Assembly (NCBI GenBank): GCA_023266165.1
Contig: JAHFRR010000062.1
Span: 1-8,013 of the forward strand
DNA length: 8,013 nucleotides
Direction: 5' to 3'
Source: Thiotrichales bacterium
GTDB lineage: Bacteria; Pseudomonadota; Gammaproteobacteria; Francisellales; CACEW01
How positions within the stretch are numbered: position 1 is the stretch's first letter; each line of letters opens with the position of its first letter. Positions 5,001 to 8,013 of this stretch are shown here, piece after piece. The notes beneath the pieces were generated by a model. That model made no database searches. It worked only from the letters and a program-made list of their open reading frames with translations, and had not been told where the DNA came from. Made by a program: the position numbers and the translations under genes.

Positions 5001-6499
5001 AGGTAAGCCGCAGTCTGATGAGAGGGCAGCGTTGTCGCATTCGGTGCGTACGCGAGAGGCGAGAGTGTCGGGAGGATATTCTGGAGCATAGCAAGGTGCT
5101 TGCGATATTCCGAGTGCGCTTCAAATTTTTCCATGAAACCTATCAGTGCATAGACAATTCTGACAGGGGTGTTCTGGCAAAAAAGTCGATGCCGATGATC
5201 TTGATCCGTAGATTGCACCATTGTGAGCCAGGTGCCCTGTGTCAGGGCATCTAATAAAAGATCTACAGCGTCCAGATGGTTGCATTCAGCTGCCTTGTTG
5301 ATGATATCTTCAAGATCTTGCCAGGACAGCTTATGGAGGCTTCCTGTTTGATGGAGACGTGCTAAAGCGTCATAGTTTTTAGCCGAAACCACCTCATCGA
5401 TGCATTTCTTCATAGGGTTGTTCACACTTTCTATGAAGAGGGTGGCTTTGATCTCAGGCTGTGGCGCTGTGCTCATCGGTGCGCAGAGTATCAGTATGAT
5501 GTGATCTAATGCAGAGAGGTTGTGAATCAAACCTCGATAACTGGGATGTGTAGTCATCTGGGTATAAGAACCGTATTTTTCATGGAGTATTGCCAGCTTT
5601 CCCCAGCAATATGTGAAATACCCTGAGAGATTGCGCCTACAGGCGATGCGTGCCTCAAAGCTCAGCAGAGCAGGGTTCTTTTCGAGGATGACATGCGCAA
5701 GATCAAACTGTCCTGCATCCAAAGTTTTGTATAAGTCCTCTGGATGGGTCGTTATGCCATCTGAAGCAATCAAACCTCGCAAGGTATGAAGATGACGGTG
5801 CTGGTAGTCTTCTGGATGATCAAAAAAACTTTGACGATACACCTGCATTGTTCCATCTTTTTGCTTACGAATCTCAATAAGCTTGGGCGCGTGGAGTGCC
5901 TCAACATTGTTTTCCTGTTTATTTTGTTGCTCTTTCAGGGTAAAGCCAGGTAGAAGAATGAACCTTGCGATCTGATTGCTCATCTCAGAAATTATTTTTT
6001 TTATTTCTACAGATAATGTAGCTTTGCGTTGCTTAACCGCCTCGCTGCGCATCAAAACTCCAACGCTATAAAAGAGCTGGATGATCTCGAGCTGTAAGGC
6101 AGTCCAGGCAGATTTTTGAGTGCTGTCTGGTTTTGGTAGGGTTTCTTGTAATCCTGCCAGAATTTTTTGGAGTGGCGTATCCTCTTCTTTGCATTCAGCA
6201 GGCGAGAGTTCAGGGCATTTTTCTAAGATCCATCCGAAAAACAGCTGAGCCATTTCAGGTTGACATTTTTGCATGGCGTTTATTGTATGGAGTCTTAACA
6301 AAGCCAGGGGGATCTCCACTCGATCCGTGCGCTGGAGGAGCCTCTCAAGATCTAAAGAAAGGTTATGACGTAGTAAAAACTCACAATGCGCATGTAACGA
6401 GACCAGAGGGTCTTCGGCCGTAGGATCATAAGCATAGCCTGGCTCATTGTTGTCTACAGTGGGTGGCATCAGATAGTCATGGGGGAGCGTGGTCTGCAT
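2051..6499 (-). CDS. Large repeat, ankyrin-like and coiled-coil protein of unknown function; candidate host-directed effector
   Basis: I do not recognise this 1482-residue protein as a named family. It has no signal peptide, membrane segment or visible catalytic motif, and is mostly helical. In order: disordered N-terminus with EPGYA (19-23); helical region; repeat A1 (228-281); repeat B1 (378-424); a Pro/Thr-rich segment near 490-510 (LTPPATP at 500-506); lysine-rich linker (about 635-670) containing KTTQTPE (647-653); ankyrin-like repeat EGYTPLLILAVQEGRHPLV near 721-739, with degenerate copies after it; repeat B2 (851-897); repeat A2 (1026-1079); SCQTE (1263-1267); coiled coil (about 1276-1351); QT motifs at Q1361, Q1372, Q1385 and Q1398; a second short helix (about 1405-1437); and a Ser/His-rich tail. 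ATG 6499 has a weak GGAA 5 nt upstream. The frame is uninterrupted over 4.4 kb, so it is under selection as a protein. Ankyrin and coiled-coil content suggests an effector of an intracellular bacterium; no C-terminal glutamate-rich Dot/Icm-type signal is evident. Function is inference. Confidence 0.9.
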   Translation of the reverse strand: MQTTLPHDYLMPPTVDNNEPGYAYDPTAEDPLVSLHAHCEFLLRHNLSLDLERLLQRTDRVEIPLALLRLHTINAMQKCQPEMAQLFFGWILEKCPELSPAECKEEDTPLQKILAGLQETLPKPDSTQKSAWTALQLEIIQLFYSVGVLMRSEAVKQRKATLSVEIKKIISEMSNQIARFILLPGFTLKEQQNKQENNVEALHAPKLIEIRKQKDGTMQVYRQSFFDHPEDYQHRHLHTLRGLIASDGITTHPEDLYKTLDAGQFDLAHVILEKNPALLSFEARIACRRNLSGYFTYCWGKLAILHEKYGSYTQMTTHPSYRGLIHNLSALDHIILILCAPMSTAPQPEIKATLFIESVNNPMKKCIDEVVSAKNYDALARLHQTGSLHKLSWQDLEDIINKAAECNHLDAVDLLLDALTQGTWLTMVQSTDQDHRHRLFCQNTPVRIVYALIGFMEKFEAHSEYRKHLAMLQNILPTLSPLAYAPNATTLPSHQTAAYLTPPATPAHNEAFNAFKKALTSNPIYARKILVESMISEKQFPTLLAYTTLCLEALDLELNRAYRGHSYESLVDSSAFQVLLQRAHILTELRRDLKYPDDLIKDRLAHYREYIQAQAAQIDGLLSISSSNKDLKKMPKKSPKKNPQHVKTTQTPEMKAHMQAKIPKHNKAYALIENPKKTTQQVIEALQLRFQKINTRYLSTSPARMPVAEMQKAISDILAPEGYTPLLILAVQEGRHPLVNEFLRDPSVDLTVSWESKPLLEWMLKSNDAEEYCKMLFYPTLHVNGTLLSCPVVNLSQASSRGGDHTIWDLLVEKGFDRAISHSQYVEEPEGSTHALEEHIRFLTQHGLLKQLQALKDAGHFSKLSIHHFKPYAIEAISSMASNIIQFWFDHITQGCWFQFYSTETTLENRHAFWKGLKMKMPSSLPVQTLQLFANLGQTTVTPSWKQRICLQSDVQQRALTTLSVKVLKIIDVSSQPNDIPPSDSNSECKVEDTLVVSPVSSFLTYSVRRQDKDDIDLISVDYTKHPEYLDHPLMLLSKRLVEAGGFTENPEDLEQAINGNQRDLIEAMVEKNPTLVSFKTIETILSKGQYAPLQVLLPFGAFCFSCQEHQQLKSLILQRLDIVWQAIQQAYVHSSMQGPAFFYTPAYTTQYNQVLQLEKFYSLLEENTEKTPHYWSSLARILNKIQQLRTDLGLSQTTPIVEDLATQIYVYLDLSRQKQQYTDRAFSKLSAMPSESLEILTSTEASTRIPALPQAPIQSHASCQTETMPDVGISIIADLQEELETSQQALKALQQQIDVLQSLLEQEQLKTRQLVNQTEKAQRNQNTKIQNLKNEIAGLKQKLSCLEEQKSSFTSEIDCQTEVSTQDHTSQTDSAPAHSSTECQTDPQPRGCDSACQTLPVADPYVLMLEARVNTLIADLNAAECRNRAYAAVLGTHPDYIYTAVKDPTTGHTLLVPHSTTPAFHHSARGHQTSIPLRHAP
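2075..2092. terminator. Perfect 6-bp inverted repeat at the end of rplI (weak terminator or 3'-end hairpin)
   Basis: AGAGGT (2075-2080) and ACCTCT (2087-2092) pair perfectly around TTGATG and overlap the rplI stop codon. No T-run follows on the + strand, so it is not a canonical intrinsic terminator; it could stabilise the mRNA end or assist Rho-dependent termination. The same bases lie close outside and inside the 3' end of the opposing gene, whose codons they also serve. Confidence 0.3.
2303..2428 (-). repeat. Array of four QT motifs after the coiled coil (about residues 1358-1399)
   Basis: Motifs read DCQTE, TSQTD, ECQTD and ACQTL, with the Gln at residues 1361, 1372, 1385 and 1398, so spacing is 11, 13 and 13 residues. 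A further SCQTE lies at 1263-1267 before the coiled coil. The linkers between are Ser/Thr/Asp/Pro-rich and probably disordered. The regular spacing suggests a multivalent binding region; the -1 Cys differs from the commonest LC8 ligand residue, Thr. Confidence 0.6.
2447..2674 (-). other. Coiled-coil segment of the large protein (about residues 1276-1351)
   Basis: The stretch starting IIADLQEELETSQQALKALQ and ending near LKQKLSCLEEQK is rich in Leu/Ile at heptad spacing and in Glu, Lys and Gln, with no Pro or Gly except one Gly near the end. It predicts parallel dimerisation or oligomerisation. QT motifs lie just before and just after it. Confidence 0.8.
3263..3424 (-). repeat. Internal protein repeat A, copy 2 (residues 1026-1079 of the large protein)
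   Basis: Partner of the segment at 5657-5818: HPEYLDHP at the start, NPEDLEQAINGNQRDL in the middle, VEKNPTLVSF at the end. It lies downstream of repeat B2, so the order is A-B then B-A, not a simple tandem duplication. Confidence 0.8.
3809..3949 (-). repeat. Internal protein repeat B, copy 2 (residues 851-897 of the large protein)
   Basis: Partner of the segment at 5228-5368; ends ITQGCW where copy 1 ends LTQGTW. Ungapped over 47 residues. After both copies comes an RH-x-x-F motif at similar spacing, which suggests the homology continues a little further. Confidence 0.6.
4244..4342 (-). other. Ankyrin-like repeat in the large protein (about residues 720-752)
   Basis: GYTPLLILAVQEGRHPLV follows the ankyrin consensus (G-x-TPL-xx-A-xx-xG-xxx-LV) and continues with xxFLRDPSVDL, equivalent to the LL-x-GADV end of the unit. 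A degenerate unit (KPLLEWMLKSND) and a further LLVEKGFD segment follow. Only the first unit is convincing. Confidence 0.6.
4541..4561 (-). other. KTTQTPE segment matching the LC8 (dynein light chain) binding consensus KxTQT
   Basis: Residues 647-653 of the large protein read K-T-T-Q-T-P-E, confirmed codon by codon on the minus strand. The eukaryotic LC8/DYNLL ligand motif is centred on TQT with Lys or Arg two positions before, as in Bim (KSTQTP). The segment sits in a low-complexity basic linker likely to be disordered, the usual setting of such ligands. Binding is inference. Confidence 0.45.
4575..4607 (-). repeat. Three A-tracts (8, 7, 8 nt) in the coding strand, encoding a lysine-rich linker
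   Basis: On the + strand the T-runs are 4575-4582, 4589-4595 and 4600-4607. On the coding strand they encode the KKMPKKSPKKNP segment. Both AAA lysine codons and the flanking bases contribute, so the runs exceed what a single Lys-Lys pair requires. Homopolymers of this length are prone to replication or transcriptional slippage, which would shift the frame about 43% of the way through the gene. Slippage itself is not shown. Confidence 0.6.
5228..5368 (-). repeat. Internal protein repeat B, copy 1 (residues 378-424 of the large protein)
   Basis: A 47-residue segment ending in LTQGTW. It aligns without gaps to residues 851-897 with 12 identities by hand count, including LxxLxxxG, KLS and DxxTQGxW, plus many conservative matches. 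It lies about 100 residues after repeat A1. Confidence 0.6.
5657..5818 (-). repeat. Internal protein repeat A, copy 1 (residues 228-281 of the large protein)
   Basis: A 54-residue segment from HPEDYQHRH to EKNPALLSF. It aligns without gaps to residues 1026-1079 (copy 2) with 21 of 54 identities by hand count, including HPE at the start, PEDL in the middle and EKNPxLxSF at the end. The helix-turn-helix look (PEDLYKTLDAGQFDLAHVIL) resembles a divergent ankyrin-like unit. Similarity seems to extend about 18 residues upstream (RKQ / RRQ). Confidence 0.8.
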
Positions 6500-6673
6500 G
6501 GGTATTCCGTTACGTCATTGAAAACTATCTGATACTATATTTTTATTCTCTAAAAATCAATATTCATAATTTAAAAACATCTCAATTTCAACCTCAATCA
6601 CGGGTTGTATATCGCAACAGGCTTAGATAGACTGTCATTTTCAGCCACACGCGACTTGATACGGAAATTGCAG
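6500..6673. promoter_or_regulatory. AT-rich divergent intergenic region with candidate promoters on both strands
   Basis: This 174-nt gap lies between two divergent genes. Positions 6531-6580 contain only 7 G or C in 50. For the minus-strand large gene, TTGATT (6560-6555) and TAGTAT (6537-6532) are 17 nt apart; TATAGT overlapping the latter gives 15 nt. For the plus-strand gene, TTGTAT (6605-6610) and TAGACT (6628-6633) are 17 nt apart. Both are weak matches (about 4 of 6 at the -10). I see no clear operator or RNA gene. Confidence 0.3.
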
Positions 6674-7648
6674 ATGCTCCGATATTTTTATATCTCCCTC
6701 CTCTGGACAGCCATCAGCTTTGTGGTTGCCTTGATGTTAGAGCCTTCCTGGTCTGTGGTCTACACCCTGTGTATTCTGGCGGTTTTGGAGATTTCTTTGA
6801 GCTTTGATAATGCGATTATCAATGCGGAGATTTTAGCAAAGCTTTCACTCACTTGGCGCAAACGATTTGTGGTGTTTGGGATTCCGACGGCGGTGTTTGG
6901 CACGCGATTTTTGTTACCCGTTTTTTTGCTGTGGAGCACCTCCTCTGAAAGCCTGGCTGGATTATGGCACAAGGCTTTATCAGATCCTGTGGGATATGGG
7001 GTATTGCTGCATCAGAGCTATCCTATTATCAGTGGCTTTGGCAGTGGGTTTCTCTTGATGGTGGGGTTTGATTTTTTTATCAAGCATCCTTCCACGTTTA
7101 GCTGGCTGAGCTGGCTTGAGGATTCCCGCGGGGTTGGGTGGTTGCGCAGATACCCATGGGTGATGATGATTTTGATCGCTGCAGTGGGCGGATGGGTTGC
7201 CTATCAACTCAAAGCACCCTGGTTATGGGTGGCTTATCTGGTGGGCATGCTGGCACAGGGTTTGTTGTCTTGCTTGCACCACAAAATGGCAGGCAAGATG
7301 CCCATTGGGGTATTGGTCAAAAACGGCTTGATTGCCTTTATTTATCTGGAGTTGCTGGATGCCTCTTTCAGTTTGGATGGGGTGGTCGGGGCATTTACGC
7401 TGACAGAAAATCTTTGGATGATGATGTTGGGATTGGGGATTGGCGCGATTTTTGTGAGATCCCTCACACTGTTGTTTTTGGATCGAGGGATCTTGAAACA
7501 GTGGCGCTTTTTATCGCATGGCGCCCACTACAGCATTGTGTTTCTGGCAGGCATCATGCTGGCTAAGAATTTCTGTCATATCTCAGAAGGCTGGATTGGC
7601 GGGGTGATGGTAGGGCTTGTCAGCCTTGCCATCTTGACCTCGCGTTAA
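6674..7648 (+). CDS. DUF475 family integral membrane protein, TerC-like
   Basis: Polytopic inner-membrane protein of the DUF475 group, related to TerC and the LysE-type exporters; some TerC relatives export manganese, but the substrate here is unknown. The 324-residue product has about 9-10 hydrophobic segments. Two symmetric acidic motifs stand out: LEISLSFDNAIINA (38-51, with E39 and D46 region) and LELLDASFSLDGVVGA (225-240, with E226, D229 and D235), typical of the inverted-repeat core of this superfamily. LSxxWRKRFVVFGIxxAVFGxR follows the first motif as in DUF475 proteins. The start is ATG 6674, with GGAA 7 nt upstream; it gives the family-like N-terminus MLRYFYISLL. An upstream in-frame TTG (6605) would add a charged, non-conserved 23-residue extension and is rejected. 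It ends 21 nt before the convergent permease gene. Confidence 0.9.
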   Translation: MLRYFYISLLWTAISFVVALMLEPSWSVVYTLCILAVLEISLSFDNAIINAEILAKLSLTWRKRFVVFGIPTAVFGTRFLLPVFLLWSTSSESLAGLWHKALSDPVGYGVLLHQSYPIISGFGSGFLLMVGFDFFIKHPSTFSWLSWLEDSRGVGWLRRYPWVMMILIAAVGGWVAYQLKAPWLWVAYLVGMLAQGLLSCLHHKMAGKMPIGVLVKNGLIAFIYLELLDASFSLDGVVGAFTLTENLWMMMLGLGIGAIFVRSLTLLFLDRGILKQWRFLSHGAHYSIVFLAGIMLAKNFCHISEGWIGGVMVGLVSLAILTSR

Positions 7649-7669
7649 AGCCCTTTCCGCCTATGAAGG

Positions 7670-8013
7670 CTAGGCAAACAGCTGACAGAGAATCAAACCC
7701 ATCCCGGATAAAAACACCAAACCCAATAAAGGCGTTCCACCCCAGACTCGATACTGTGGGCCTTGGGAGGTGACCAACTGGATACGGCCTCGCAGTTTGT
7801 AGGCCATCGCAGCAGGAGCCATCACGCAGATGATCGCAACGAAGATTCCTGCATAGCCGAGGGCATAGATAAACGCATTGGAGTGCAGTAATGCCAAGGC
7901 CAGCGGAGGGATAAACGTCAGAAGTGCCGTTTGCAGTCTGCCAAAGCGAGAGTTTTTACGTTTGAGAGCATCGGCGATAAAGTCAAAAAGCCCGAGTGTG
8001 ACACCTAGGAAAG
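7670..8013 (-). CDS. Aromatic amino acid permease, TyrP/Mtr type, C-terminal part (5' end outside window)
   Basis: Proton-coupled inner-membrane transporter of the hydroxy/aromatic amino acid permease (HAAAP) family, importing tyrosine or tryptophan. The frame is open through the right edge, and 113 C-terminal residues are visible of about 400 expected. They read FLGVTLGLFDFIADALKRKN, the conserved SFLGVxLGLFDFLADG-type segment, then a transmembrane helix ending LALLHSNAFIYALGYAGIF, a helix through VAIICVMAPAAMAYKLRGR, and a last helix GGTPLLGLVFLSGMGLILCQLF. TAG stop at 7672-7670. Tyrosine versus tryptophan specificity cannot be decided from this part. Legionella and Coxiella carry several TyrP-like paralogues (family knowledge). 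Confidence 0.93.
   Translation of the reverse strand, partial: FLGVTLGLFDFIADALKRKNSRFGRLQTALLTFIPPLALALLHSNAFIYALGYAGIFVAIICVMAPAAMAYKLRGRIQLVTSQGPQYRVWGGTPLLGLVFLSGMGLILCQLFA

Noticed and set aside
4909..5254. Open frames on both strands within the large gene that could be small basic proteins
   Set aside because: They overlap the long gene, are Arg-rich in the way of out-of-frame readings, and have no recognisable domain or ribosome binding site.
6605..6673. TTG start extending the DUF475 protein by 23 residues
   Set aside because: The extension is polar and charged, lacks a ribosome binding site, and family members begin at the hydrophobic MLRYF-type N-terminus; ATG 6674 has GGAA upstream.
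7649..7671. Hairpin AGCC(C)TT / AAGGCT between the convergent DUF475 and permease genes as a bidirectional terminator
   Set aside because: The stem has a bulge, a 10-nt loop and no T-run on either side, so it is too weak to call.
1..8013. CRISPR arrays, tRNA genes, insertion sequences
   Set aside because: No direct repeats with spacers, tRNA cloverleaf sequences, transposase genes or terminal inverted repeats were found on reading both strands.

Overview
The window looks like a gammaproteobacterial chromosome fragment, probably from a host-associated lineage such as the Legionellales (Legionella/Coxiella/Diplorickettsia-type). That placement is inferred from the ribosomal and MutL sequences and from one very large eukaryote-like protein; no rRNA or other decisive marker is present.

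Layout. Positions 1-874 (+) hold the C-terminal part of MutL, entering from the left edge. A 127-nt gap carries a good sigma70-type promoter and a structured leader, followed by rpsF-rpsR-rplI (1002-2076, +), the S6/S18/L9 ribosomal operon. priB and dnaB, frequent partners of this operon, are absent. Positions 2051-6499 (-) are one uninterrupted 1482-codon gene whose 3' end overlaps the end of rplI by 26 nt in convergent orientation. A short AT-rich divergent region (6500-6673) separates it from a DUF475/TerC-like membrane protein gene (6674-7648, +). The right edge (7670-8013, -) holds the C-terminal end of an aromatic amino acid permease (TyrP/Mtr type).

Flanking genes are housekeeping; the striking element is the 1482-residue protein. 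It has no signal peptide or obvious enzyme domain. It contains two pairs of diverged internal repeats (arranged A-B ... B-A), an ankyrin-like patch in the middle, a lysine-rich linker, a long coiled coil, and a tail with regularly spaced QT motifs. The linker contains KTTQTPE, an exact match to the KxTQT consensus for binding of eukaryotic dynein light chain LC8. Four more QT motifs lie 11-13 residues apart just after the coiled coil and a fifth lies just before it. An EPGYA sequence near the N-terminus resembles the EPIYA tyrosine-phosphorylation motif of bacterial effectors. Together these suggest, as inference only, a large secreted or host-directed scaffold protein that could engage host dynein/LC8.

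Other points worth attention: three A-tracts of 7-8 nt inside 33 nt of the large gene (possible slippage site), two mutually exclusive hairpins in the rpsF leader, and a MutL that retains the metal-binding endonuclease motif with Ile in its second position.
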